A DNA stretch of 25,688 nucleotides from an uncultured Bacteroidales bacterium (GCA_902783615.1 CACZRQ010000156.1:1-25688); one strand, 5' to 3'. Positions 17,073-24,942 are shown, numbered from the stretch's first letter. The notes: a model not told the origin generated them from the sequence alone. Translations and numbers: made by a program.

Positions 17073-18191
17073 ATGAAATATTTACTTTGTATAGGTAGCA
17101 ATACAGAGGCTGAGAAGAATATGAAGTTGGCGATGGAGGAACTGACTCGCCATTTCCCAGGTATCCGTTTCAGTAGTGAACAGATGTCGGAGCCAATGGG
17201 AACATTGCGACCCGATTGGTTTCTGAATCGTGCGGCTAAGTTTGAATCCGACCAGTCTTACGAGCAGGTGAGGGCCATTACCAAGGAGATAGAACACCTG
17301 GCTGGCCGTACACCTGATGAGAAATACCAGGAAATCATCAAATTGGATGTGGATATATTGCAGGCTGGAGATCAACGTTTCAAGCTTCATGATTGGGAAC
17401 AACCTTATGTGAAGCGACTGCTGCGCCAACTTGAGATGCGTTTTGTGGGCATCATCCCAGCCCGTTATGCATCCACCCGTTTTCCTGCCAAGCCCTTGGC
17501 TATGCTGGGTGGCAAACCTGTGATTCAGCGAGTGTATGAACAGGTGGCTGGCGTGTTGGACGATGCCTATGTGGCTACCGATGACGAACGTATTGAGCAG
17601 GCCGTGAAAGCTTTTGGAGGCAAGGTGGTTATGACATCAGTCCATCACAAAAGTGGCACAGACCGTTGCTTCGAGGCTTTCAACAAGGTTGGCGGTAATT
17701 TCGATGTGGTGGTCAACATTCAGGGCGATGAGCCATTCATCCAACCCTCACAACTCGAGGCCGTGAAGGCTTGCTTCCTTGACGAGCGTACACAGATTGC
17801 CACCTTGGGCATGCCTCTTCCTGCTGATATGGGTTACGAGGCTTTAGAGAATGTGAACATGGTGAAGATGGTGGTGAGTAAAGATATGAAAGCATTGTAT
17901 TTCAGTCGCTCGGTGATTCCTTTCCAACGCAATTGCGAGAAAACCGACTGGCTTTCACACCATATTTATTATCGTCACATCGGACTCTATGCTTACCAGG
18001 CAGAGGTGTTGAGGGAGATTACCTCTTTGCCACAATCGTCGCTCGAACTGGCTGAATCGTTGGAACAGTTGCGTTGGTTGGAGAACGGCTATACCATCAA
18101 GGTGGGATTGACAAATGTGGAAACCATCGGAATCGACACCCCTGAGGATCTTCAACGTGCCGAGGAATTCTTAAAACAACACCAGCATTGA
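17073..18191 (+). CDS. kdsB: Fusion: HPPK(FolK)-like domain + CMP-KDO synthetase (KdsB)
   Basis: One 372-residue frame joins two domains. Residues 1-120 resemble hydroxymethyl-dihydropterin pyrophosphokinase: LLCIGSN (4-10), PMGTLRPDWFLNRA, a GR (Arg79), and KLDVDIL with Asp92/Asp94 of the DxD metal site. However, the arginine-rich PRTLD part of the family is replaced by EIIKLD, so activity in folate synthesis is doubtful. Residues 122-372 are a complete KdsB, which makes CMP-KDO for lipopolysaccharide. It shows PARYASTRFPAKPL (129-142), HKSGTDR (192-198), VNIQGDEP (214-221) and IGIDTPEDLQRAEEF at the end. KdsB normally begins where Met122 (ATG at 17436) lies, so it could also be made separately by internal initiation. 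Its TGA is one base before the next gene. Confidence 0.9.
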   Translation: MKYLLCIGSNTEAEKNMKLAMEELTRHFPGIRFSSEQMSEPMGTLRPDWFLNRAAKFESDQSYEQVRAITKEIEHLAGRTPDEKYQEIIKLDVDILQAGDQRFKLHDWEQPYVKRLLRQLEMRFVGIIPARYASTRFPAKPLAMLGGKPVIQRVYEQVAGVLDDAYVATDDERIEQAVKAFGGKVVMTSVHHKSGTDRCFEAFNKVGGNFDVVVNIQGDEPFIQPSQLEAVKACFLDERTQIATLGMPLPADMGYEALENVNMVKMVVSKDMKALYFSRSVIPFQRNCEKTDWLSHHIYYRHIGLYAYQAEVLREITSLPQSSLELAESLEQLRWLENGYTIKVGLTNVETIGIDTPEDLQRAEEFLKQHQH

Positions 18192-18192
18192 G

Positions 18193-19479
18193 ATGTTAGA
18201 CAGAAGCCTACAACCCCCTTTGCGTGAGATGGAAGAGTATGCCATCAAGCATCCTGAATGCAGGGTGTTGGCCAATGGTGTGAAGCTCTATCTGCTGGAT
18301 GGAGGCGATGTGGAGGTAACCCGCATCGATCTGGTGTTCGAGGCTGGCAAGCGCTATCAGGATCAAACCATGCAGGCATTGTTCACCAATCGCATGCTGC
18401 GTGAGGGAACCCATAGGCTGAATAGGGCTGAGATAGCAGAGAAGCTTGATTTCTATGGGGCTTGGATGGATCAGAATGTGGATTACAACAACTCGTTCAT
18501 CACCCTGTATTCACTCAACAAATGTCTGCCTCAGACCATCGACCTGTTGGCGCAAATGATGTTGGAACCAGTGTTCGATGCACAGGCATTGGAGGTGGTG
18601 AAACAGAACAACATCCAGCGTCATCTGGTGTCGTTACGCAAAACATCTGTGCAGGCAAGAAGGCAGTTCAACAAAATGATATATGGTACCGACCATCTGT
18701 ATGGCATGATGGCAGAAGAGGATGATTACCAAGCCATCAATCGTGATGTGCTGGTGGATTTCTACCAACGTCAGTACCATTCTGGCAACCTATCCATCTA
18801 TCTCTCAGGACACATCACCGATGCGTGTGTGCAACTCATCGAGCAAACATTTGGTCATCCTTTTGGGCAAGTGCAGGCTTGTGTGCCTCGCCACAATCTG
18901 GATGTGACTGCAAGGCCAGCCGAGCAATGTTTTATCGAGATGAAAGACAGCGTTCAGAGCACAGTGGTGATTGGTAAATCCACCATCAGTCTGCATCACC
19001 CTGACTGTCAGAAGCTCCGTGTGCTCATCACCTTGCTGGGTGGATATTTCGGTAGCCGACTGATGACCACCGTGCGCGAGGAGAAGGGTTATACCTATGG
19101 CATCTTCTCGATGTTGAACCCCACACCATCCGACAATGCCCTGATGATTTTGAGCGATTGTGCCCACGAGTTTGTGCAACCCTTGATTGATGAAGTGTAT
19201 CATCAGATTGATCTGCTACAGCAAGTGCCAGTGGGTGAGGACGAGTTGGCCATTGTGCGCAGCTATTTGCAAGGCGACCTTTGTCGCACCTACGATTCGG
19301 GTTTGTCGATTGCCGATGCCTGGATCTATGCCCACACACAAGGCTTGCCTGACACCTGTTTTCACGACTATTGGCAGGCCATTGTCAGTGTAACACCAGC
19401 AGAATTGCAACGCTTGGCGTGCACTTATTTATGTAAAGAGAGTTTAACAGAAGTGGTCGCAGGTCAAAAAAAGTTATAA
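18193..19479 (+). CDS. M16-family peptidase homologue lacking the HxxEH zinc motif
   Basis: A 428-residue protein of the insulinase/processing-peptidase (M16) fold. Active M16 enzymes have HFLEHM followed by GT in the first domain. Here the aligned stretch is LFTNRM then LREGT (residues 63-73), so both zinc histidines and the catalytic glutamate are replaced by Leu63, Arg67 and Asn66. The second domain keeps the substrate-side motif GGYFGSRLMTTVREEKGYTYG (Arg289, Tyr302 region, split over 283-303). This is the arrangement of the non-catalytic partner in heterodimeric M16B enzymes. No signal peptide is evident, so it is probably cytoplasmic. Translationally coupled to the KdsB fusion (stop and start one base apart). 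A catalytic partner is not in this window. Role unknown. Confidence 0.87.
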   Translation: MLDRSLQPPLREMEEYAIKHPECRVLANGVKLYLLDGGDVEVTRIDLVFEAGKRYQDQTMQALFTNRMLREGTHRLNRAEIAEKLDFYGAWMDQNVDYNNSFITLYSLNKCLPQTIDLLAQMMLEPVFDAQALEVVKQNNIQRHLVSLRKTSVQARRQFNKMIYGTDHLYGMMAEEDDYQAINRDVLVDFYQRQYHSGNLSIYLSGHITDACVQLIEQTFGHPFGQVQACVPRHNLDVTARPAEQCFIEMKDSVQSTVVIGKSTISLHHPDCQKLRVLITLLGGYFGSRLMTTVREEKGYTYGIFSMLNPTPSDNALMILSDCAHEFVQPLIDEVYHQIDLLQQVPVGEDELAIVRSYLQGDLCRTYDSGLSIADAWIYAHTQGLPDTCFHDYWQAIVSVTPAELQRLACTYLCKESLTEVVAGQKKL

Positions 19480-19517
19480 ATATTAGTGTCTTTCTTTTCC
19501 ATTTGAAGAGATATTCT

Positions 19518-19525
19518 TACCTTTG
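19518..19525 (+). promoter_or_regulatory. Putative promoter (-7 box) of the MORN gene, almost leaderless
   Basis: TACCTTTG matches TAnnTTTG and ends six bases before the ATG at 19532, so transcription would begin at or next to the start codon. No clear -33 box at the usual distance. Confidence 0.5.
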
Positions 19526-19531
19526 CACATT

Positions 19532-20698
19532 ATGAAACGAACAATAATTACTATACTGACAATTTCTACACTCCTGCCAGCCTCTGTTTCTGCACAGGAG
19601 AATCAAGATAATGGCATCATCGACAAAGTGAAAAGTGTGTTTGCTGCACCCATCAAGATAGGTACTTATACTTTCCGTGACGGAGCCGTCTATACGGGCG
19701 AGCTGAAAAGCAAGAAGCCGAATGGCAAGGGTAAGACCACCTTCCCGACAGGCGATGTGTATGAGGGCGAGTATGTGAAGGGCAAGCGTCAGGGCACAGG
19801 CACCTATGTCTTTACCGATGGTGAGAAGTACGAGGGCGAATGGTTCCAGGATCAGCAGCATGGTCATGGCATCTATTATTTCCAGAACAACAACCGTTAC
19901 GATGGTATGTGGTATCAGGATTACCAGGAAGGTGACGGCACCATGTATTATTACACAGGCGATGTGTATGTGGGTCAGTGGCAGCACGATAAGCGTGAGG
20001 GCAAAGGCTCTTATACGTGGAAGAATGGTGCGAAATATGTAGGCGACTGGCACGACGACAAGAAAGAGGGTGAGGGTGTGTTCACCTGGAACGATGGCAG
20101 CAAATATGATGGCCATTGGAAAGCCGACCTGCGTGAGGGAGTGGGTACGTTTGAATATACCAACGGCGACCGTTATGTGGGTGAGTGGCACGAAGACATG
20201 CAACATGGCAAGGGCATCTATACTTTCCATACAGGTGATCGCTACGAAGGTGAATACCAGAATGGAGAACGTACAGGCTCAGGCATTTATAGTTATGCCA
20301 ACGGCAACAAGTATGTGGGTCAATTCAAGAACGGCATGCAGGAGGGGCAGGGCACCTTCACATGGGAGAACGGAGCTGTATATGAAGGGCAGTGGCACGA
20401 GAATATGCGTTTCGGGAATGGCACCTATAAATGGAACATGGGCGATAGCTACGAAGGCGAGTGGGCCAACAACGAGTTCAATGGCGAAGGTACGTTGGTG
20501 CAGACCGATGGCACCAAGTATCAGGGTCATTTCTTGAATGGTATGGAAGACGGACATGGGGTGCGCATTGATAAGACGGGCACTCGTTATGAGGGAACTT
20601 TCAAGCAAGGCAAGAAAGAAGGGGCATTCTCTGAAATTGACCCTCAAGGTAATGTGAGAACCGTGAGCTACCACAACGATCGTTTGGTGACACAGTAA
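19532..20698 (+). CDS. Secreted MORN-repeat protein
   Basis: A 388-residue protein: signal peptide (KRTIITILTISTLLPASVSAQ), a short linker, then 14 consecutive MORN repeats of 23 residues, of the form Y-x-F-x-x-G-x-x-Y-x-G-x-W-x-x-x-x-x-x-G-x-G-x (for example TFPTGDVYEGEYVKGKRQGTG). A short tail follows (VRTVSYHNDRLVTQ). There is no extra enzymatic domain. MORN arrays form a flat beta-sheet that binds lipids or proteins; in bacteria the role is mostly unknown. The exported location here suggests a periplasmic or surface scaffold. I choose the ATG at 19532; the frame extends only three codons upstream to a TTG. Its own promoter separates it from the M16 gene, and it is closed by the terminator at 20744-20774. 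Confidence 0.9.
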   Translation: MKRTIITILTISTLLPASVSAQENQDNGIIDKVKSVFAAPIKIGTYTFRDGAVYTGELKSKKPNGKGKTTFPTGDVYEGEYVKGKRQGTGTYVFTDGEKYEGEWFQDQQHGHGIYYFQNNNRYDGMWYQDYQEGDGTMYYYTGDVYVGQWQHDKREGKGSYTWKNGAKYVGDWHDDKKEGEGVFTWNDGSKYDGHWKADLREGVGTFEYTNGDRYVGEWHEDMQHGKGIYTFHTGDRYEGEYQNGERTGSGIYSYANGNKYVGQFKNGMQEGQGTFTWENGAVYEGQWHENMRFGNGTYKWNMGDSYEGEWANNEFNGEGTLVQTDGTKYQGHFLNGMEDGHGVRIDKTGTRYEGTFKQGKKEGAFSEIDPQGNVRTVSYHNDRLVTQ

Positions 20699-20699
20699 G

Positions 20700-20734
20700 A
20701 TAAAGAAAATCCCTCGCCCAGTGAGCGAGGGATT
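20700..20734 (-). terminator. Terminator for the prs transcript
   Basis: AATCCCTCGC (20708-20717), 7-base loop, GCGAGGGATT (20725-20734): a perfect 10-base-pair stem. Only on the minus strand is it followed by a T-rich run (TTTTCTTTA), so it terminates transcripts arriving from prs. Confidence 0.75.
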
Positions 20735-20743
20735 GATATTATC

Positions 20744-20774
20744 TCCCCTGTCCAATCGGCAGGGGATTTTTTTT
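20744..20774 (+). terminator. Terminator of the MORN gene
   Basis: TCCCCTG (20744-20750), loop, CAGGGGA (20760-20766), then eight T. The T-run runs into the prs stop codon at 20773-20775 on the other strand. Confidence 0.85.
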
Positions 20775-21714
20775 AAATAATGTATTGCGAACTGATGGAC
20801 TCGTTGCATACCACACGGCGGATGGTTTCCGCAAACATGTCGGCAATGCTCAGTTGTTTCACCTTATCACATTTCTTGCTGTAAGGAATGCTGTCGGTGA
20901 AGACCATCTCTTGCAGTTGTGATTCCTGTACACGGAACGAAGCTGGGTCTGACATCACACAATGGCTGGCGATAGCACGTACCGAGCGAGCTCCATTCTC
21001 AATCATCAGGTTGGCTGCCTTGGTAATGGTGCCGGCAGTATCCACAATGTCGTCAATCAGGATCACATCCTTGTCCTTCACATCACCAATCACCTGCATG
21101 GATGCCACCACGTTGGCTTTCTCACGAGTCTTGTTGCAGAGCACCAATGGCACATCGAAGTACTTGGCGTAAGCCCCGGCACGCTTAGAACCACCCACGT
21201 CAGGAGAAGCCATCACCAGGTTGTCCCCCAGGTTGAGAGATGCGATGTAAGGGATGAATACTGTCGATGCATACAGATGATCTACAGGAACATCGAAGAA
21301 GCCCTGAATCTGATCGGCATGCAGGTCCATCGTGATGAGACGGTCGATGCCAGCCACCGACAACAGATCGGCCACCAGCTTGGCGCCAATCGACACACGG
21401 GGTTTATCCTTTCTGTCCTGACGTGCCCATCCGAAGTAAGGAATCACAGCCACGATCGACTTAGCCGAAGCACGCTTGGCAGCATCAATCATCAGCAGTA
21501 GCTCCATCAGGTTGTCGGAGTTGGGGAAGGTGGACTGAACCAAGAAAACAATGGAGCCACGAATGGACTCTTCGTAAGAAACAGCGAACTCGCCATCGGC
21601 AAAATGAGTGATGTTCATATTGCCCAATGGACAGTTCAAGTTGGCGCAGATGCGCTCAGCAAGGTACCTTGAGTTGGTACCAGAGAAAACCATAAAAGGT
21701 GTTGTCTCGTTCAT
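20773..21714 (-). CDS. prs: Ribose-phosphate pyrophosphokinase (PRPP synthetase)
   Basis: Makes PRPP from ribose 5-phosphate and ATP for nucleotide, histidine, tryptophan and NAD synthesis. The 313-residue length is typical. Seen: FSGTNSRYLAERI at the N-terminus; FADGEF; the family signature in DRLITMDLHADQIQGFFDVPVDHL (two segments, His and Asp of the metal site); and the PRPP loop DVILIDDIVDTAGTI. No truncation. It follows the ASCH-like gene at 28 bases on the same strand and is probably the last gene of the TlpA-esterase-ASCH-prs run. No separate promoter of the TAnnTTTG type is visible in the 28-base gap. Confidence 0.97.
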   Translation of the reverse strand: MNETTPFMVFSGTNSRYLAERICANLNCPLGNMNITHFADGEFAVSYEESIRGSIVFLVQSTFPNSDNLMELLLMIDAAKRASAKSIVAVIPYFGWARQDRKDKPRVSIGAKLVADLLSVAGIDRLITMDLHADQIQGFFDVPVDHLYASTVFIPYIASLNLGDNLVMASPDVGGSKRAGAYAKYFDVPLVLCNKTREKANVVASMQVIGDVKDKDVILIDDIVDTAGTITKAANLMIENGARSVRAIASHCVMSDPASFRVQESQLQEMVFTDSIPYSKKCDKVKQLSIADMFAETIRRVVCNESISSQYII

Positions 21715-21742
21715 GATTTTGTTGATTAATATTGATTGTTTT

Positions 21743-22504
21743 TTAGATTTTATCTCCTATGGTGTAGAGCAGGTAGTAGAGGAACTCCCATCCGCCAATC
21801 TTCTCAATCTTGATGGGCATGTCATCTTCATCGCGATCCAGAATCAGGTCGGTTTTCGTTACCACATAACTTTGTGTCTGTCCGGCAGGACTCACAGCCA
21901 CCAACTTCTTCACGCTACGTGGGTTCCAAATCTTACCCGTATAGCCTGTGAGGAGGTCGCGATTGTCAGCATAGAGGTTGATGTCCAGCTCTTTATCACC
22001 GTCGATCAGACTGTCAAATTTCTGCTGGTTGAGTGGAAGCGTCAGCACACCGTCATCAGTAAGGGTTGGTTGCTTCACTTCTATAACCTCTGGCAGGTTG
22101 GCTTCGTCCATCAGGTCGGTTTCAAACACAAACTGCTCCACAGCATCGCAAGGAATAGGTTGTTTAAGCATGCGTGGATTGGCCAGTTTCCAGTTCACGC
22201 AATCAGGCAGACTCCAAATCGACTCTTCCTTTTCAGAGAATCCAGTAACATCCACATAGCCCACGATAGCTGCAGTTGGCAACTTGTCGAGGGTGGGGAG
22301 CTGGCCCATGAACAGGTAGTTGTCGAGGCGATATGCCCAACAGCCAGGCAATGCCTCATGATAATTCATCGGAATCTGCATCTGCGTGGCAACAATGGCT
22401 ATTTTCCCAACACTTTCCTTGGGTTTCCACGCCATACTCATCACATCCTGCAGGCCTGCACAAATGAGTGAAGCCCAAGGCTGTGGCATACAAATTGCTT
22501 TCAT
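21743..22504 (-). CDS. ASCH/PUA-like domain protein, function unknown
   Basis: A 253-residue protein without signal peptide or membrane segment. The N-terminus (KAICMPQPWASLICAGLQDVMSMAW then IAIVAT) resembles the start of ASCH-superfamily domains, which commonly read SIRQPWAxLI..GxKxVExRxW. These PUA-like folds bind RNA or nucleotides. Residues after about 110 (SLPDCVNWKLANPRMLKQPIPC) continue such a domain. The C-terminal half (LTLPLNQQKFDSLIDGDKELDINLYADNRDLL) contains a second PUA/ASCH-like segment but I cannot name it. I choose the ATG at 22502-22504; the frame extends three codons to a TTG. Its position directly before prs hints at a nucleotide or RNA link, but that is only context. Confidence 0.6.
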   Translation of the reverse strand: MKAICMPQPWASLICAGLQDVMSMAWKPKESVGKIAIVATQMQIPMNYHEALPGCWAYRLDNYLFMGQLPTLDKLPTAAIVGYVDVTGFSEKEESIWSLPDCVNWKLANPRMLKQPIPCDAVEQFVFETDLMDEANLPEVIEVKQPTLTDDGVLTLPLNQQKFDSLIDGDKELDINLYADNRDLLTGYTGKIWNPRSVKKLVAVSPAGQTQSYVVTKTDLILDRDEDDMPIKIEKIGGWEFLYYLLYTIGDKI

Positions 22505-22534
22505 AATTTTCAATTATAATTACCTTCCTAAACT

Positions 22535-22578
22535 CTCCCCCTTAGTAAGGGGGAGTACCCTCGTAGAGGGGGAGGGAG
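22535..22578. repeat. C/G-rich double palindrome between genes
   Basis: Two adjacent hairpins: CTCCCCCTT-AGT-AAGGGGGAG (22535-22555) and CCCTC-GTA-GAGGG (22558-22570), followed by GGAGGGAG. No T-run on either side, so not a standard terminator. Such CCCCCTT/AAGGGGG intergenic units are dispersed in many Bacteroidetes genomes. It lies in the 87-base gap between the esterase stop and the ASCH-like start and could affect read-through or mRNA stability. Confidence 0.65.
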
Positions 22579-22591
22579 TATGTGTCTTCGT

Positions 22592-23788
22592 TTATTTAAA
22601 CAGCAACGGTGTAAACTCAGTGAGATAAATTCTCCAGTTGCGCCAGATGTGACCACCATCGGTCTCCATATACTGATACTTATAGCCCAGCTGATCAAGC
22701 TTCTGACGATATGCATTGTTGGCCTGAATCAGGAAGTCGGTCTTGCCAATGCCAATCCAGTAGAGGTTAGGCTTCTTGTCAAACTGAGTCTTCAACTTGG
22801 CATCCTCGTTCATGTAGATAGGAGAAACGGTTGGGTCGGTAACACCCAGAGCTGCAGAGAACAGACCTACATAGCCAAAGCTGTCGGGGTTGTTCAGAGA
22901 GATGAACTTAGAATGGAAACCACCCATTGACAGACCTGCAATGGCACGGCTTTGCTTCTTGGCGATGGTGCGATAGTTGGCATCGATGAACTTCACTACA
23001 TCCATGAAGCTGCTCTCGAACGAACCCTCCATTGTCTTAGGCAGATTCATCGATGGTGGAACGAAACCATCTGATGTCTCACCAGGAGCAGCCTCCTGCG
23101 AGATGTTGCCATTGGTCATCACCACAATCATGGGTTCAGCCTTGCCCTGTGCAATGAGATTGTCCAGAATCTGGGCTGTGCGACCCTGAGTCAGCCAAGC
23201 TTCCTCGTCGCCACCCATACCGTGCAGCAGGTAGAACACAGGATAACGCTTGTTGCTGTTCTCGTAACCAGCTGGGGTGTAAACACTCAGACGGCGAGTC
23301 ATGCCAGCCTGGGTGTACCAGCGCTTAGCCACTGTGCCATGAGGAACGGCATTCACCTTGTAGAGGTCGGAACGTCCACCACCAATCAGCAGGATGCTGC
23401 TCAGCGTAGAAACGTCGCGATTCACATACACATTGTTCAGGTCGATCATTTTCTGACCATCAATCAGGAAGTGATAGGTGTAAAACTCAGGAGCCACTGG
23501 CTGTGGGGTGGTGTATTCCCAAACGCCATCCTTCTCAGTGAGATCACCTACGCCAGGCATATCCATTTCCATCACGTTGTCGCCAAATTTAACAGTCTGC
23601 TTCTGGGTTGGCAGGAAGTCGCCAGTAACCTGTACCTTTACTGCCTTAGGAGCTACTACACGGAAAGTCACCGTGTTATCAGGATGAATCTCTGGAGACA
23701 CGATGCTTGCACCTCCGAACAAAGCCTGCTGGGCAAAAGAGAAAGTGGTTGCCAGCAAAGCCATCAATGTCAATGATAATTTCTTCAT
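22592..23788 (-). CDS. Secreted CE1-type esterase with N-terminal E-set/CBM48-like domain
   Basis: A 398-residue exported alpha/beta-hydrolase of the esterase D/feruloyl-esterase (CE1) type. Signal peptide KKLSLTLMALLATTFSFAQ. Residues about 30-125 are an immunoglobulin-like E-set domain (VTFRVVAPKAVKVQVTGDF through YTYHFLIDG), often found before these esterases. The catalytic domain has YPVFYLLHGMGGDEEAW, the nucleophile elbow GLSMGG with Ser287, GIGKTDF with Asp351, and GGHIWRNWR with His380, so the triad is complete. In Bacteroidetes such enzymes remove feruloyl or acetyl groups from plant xylan. No polysaccharide-utilisation genes (SusC/D) are present here, so the substrate is open. The ATG at 23786-23788 gives a good signal peptide and avoids overlap with the TlpA gene, which ends at 23811. 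Confidence 0.88.
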   Translation of the reverse strand: MKKLSLTLMALLATTFSFAQQALFGGASIVSPEIHPDNTVTFRVVAPKAVKVQVTGDFLPTQKQTVKFGDNVMEMDMPGVGDLTEKDGVWEYTTPQPVAPEFYTYHFLIDGQKMIDLNNVYVNRDVSTLSSILLIGGGRSDLYKVNAVPHGTVAKRWYTQAGMTRRLSVYTPAGYENSNKRYPVFYLLHGMGGDEEAWLTQGRTAQILDNLIAQGKAEPMIVVMTNGNISQEAAPGETSDGFVPPSMNLPKTMEGSFESSFMDVVKFIDANYRTIAKKQSRAIAGLSMGGFHSKFISLNNPDSFGYVGLFSAALGVTDPTVSPIYMNEDAKLKTQFDKKPNLYWIGIGKTDFLIQANNAYRQKLDQLGYKYQYMETDGGHIWRNWRIYLTEFTPLLFK

Positions 23789-23810
23789 AATATTTTTGAT
23801 TTTATAAAAG

Positions 23811-24905
23811 TCATTTGAGCAGTTCTGCAATTCTTTCATACAGTTTCTCGCCTCTCAGATTGCGCTCCACAATGGTGCCATCCTTGTCAATCAGCACCGT
23901 ATGGGGAATGGCGCTTACGCCATAAATCTGAGCTGCTTCACACTGCCAGTATTTCAAATCCGACATCTGAGGCCAGGTAATGCCCAAATCGGCAATGCCC
24001 TTCTTCCAGGCATCGGCAGTCTGGTCGAGCGAAACGCCCACAATTTCGAAACCCTTGTTCTTGTACTCCTTATATACTTTCACTACGTTAGGCATTTCTT
24101 GGCGGCAGGGGCCACACCAGCTTGCCCAGAAGTCCACCAACACCACCTTGCCCTTGCCGGCATAGTCGCTCAGTTTCACGGGCTTGCCATCGGGGTCGTT
24201 CAGTTGGAAATCGGTAAACTTTTGACCCACAGCTGTTGATGTAAGTTTGGTAACCTGTTCCTTGATGCGACTGATACCCTCGTCCGAAGTAAACTTCTCA
24301 GGAATCAGGCTCACAATCTCTGCCAAATCGGGAGTGTCCATGTAGTAATAGAAATTCTTCAGCATGTGCACACCCACCTCGTTGGTGGCATTGTTCTTGG
24401 TACCTCTCACCAAAGCATCCACAAACTGTTGCTCCAGGTCTTCGCTCAATTTCTCCATGCTGGCTTGCACGCTTTCGTCTTTTTCCTCTCCGTCAGATAG
24501 CTTTTCATAGATTTTGCTCATCTGTGTCTGGATATCATTGATTTCATCGCGCACCTTTTGATAAGCATCGTTGTTGGGAGTACCCGTAGCCGATGGTCTA
24601 TCAGTATCCATCTTCACCACGATGGTTCCGTTCTCCAAGAAGAAATCCAATGCCTGGTCGTTTTCCGTGCCAGGTTGATACATCAGGTATTTCAGCGTGG
24701 GCTCGGCTTGCTCGCCCTTCAGCTGGAACTTGCCATCATTGATCACTGCGGCCTGCAGCTTTTGCATCTGGCGGCCACTCACATCTACCAGAAACACAGA
24801 GTCACCATTCTGTGCGTCAGCTATTTCGCCTTGAATGGTGTATCCCTTGTTTCCTGTGCAGGCAGTTAGGGCAGCCAGCACACCCACATAAAAGAGCTTC
24901 TTCAT
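23811..24905 (-). CDS. TlpA-like thiol-disulfide lipoprotein (DUF4369 + redoxin)
   Basis: A 364-residue envelope lipoprotein: signal with lipobox LTAC (Cys16). Residues about 20-105 form a DUF4369 domain (YTIQGEIADAQNGDSVFLVD), then a charged helical linker (about 115-165) follows. The C-terminal AhpC/TSA-type thioredoxin domain has FWASWCGPCRQEMP with the redox cysteines Cys264 and Cys267 and the cis-proline in SAIPHT (Pro334). Proteins of this build reduce or repair disulfides of exported proteins or cytochromes in Bacteroidetes. I choose the ATG at 24903-24905; the frame reaches five codons further to a TTG. It is the first gene after a strong-looking promoter, followed at 22 bases by the esterase. 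Confidence 0.92.
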   Translation of the reverse strand: MKKLFYVGVLAALTACTGNKGYTIQGEIADAQNGDSVFLVDVSGRQMQKLQAAVINDGKFQLKGEQAEPTLKYLMYQPGTENDQALDFFLENGTIVVKMDTDRPSATGTPNNDAYQKVRDEINDIQTQMSKIYEKLSDGEEKDESVQASMEKLSEDLEQQFVDALVRGTKNNATNEVGVHMLKNFYYYMDTPDLAEIVSLIPEKFTSDEGISRIKEQVTKLTSTAVGQKFTDFQLNDPDGKPVKLSDYAGKGKVVLVDFWASWCGPCRQEMPNVVKVYKEYKNKGFEIVGVSLDQTADAWKKGIADLGITWPQMSDLKYWQCEAAQIYGVSAIPHTVLIDKDGTIVERNLRGEKLYERIAELLK

Positions 24906-24942
24906 AATGCTATCAATCAAATTTGTTTAGTACATTTGGGAA

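Noticed and set aside
19517..20230. 237-codon open frame on the minus strand with hydrophobic repeats
   Set aside because: It is the antisense of the MORN repeats; its regular hydrophobic pattern is just the complement of the Gly/Tyr/Glu repeat codons, not membrane helices.
21608..22471. 287-codon open frame on the plus strand
   Set aside because: Spans antisense to both prs and the ASCH-like gene; the sense frames are clear genes and the protein shows no family features.
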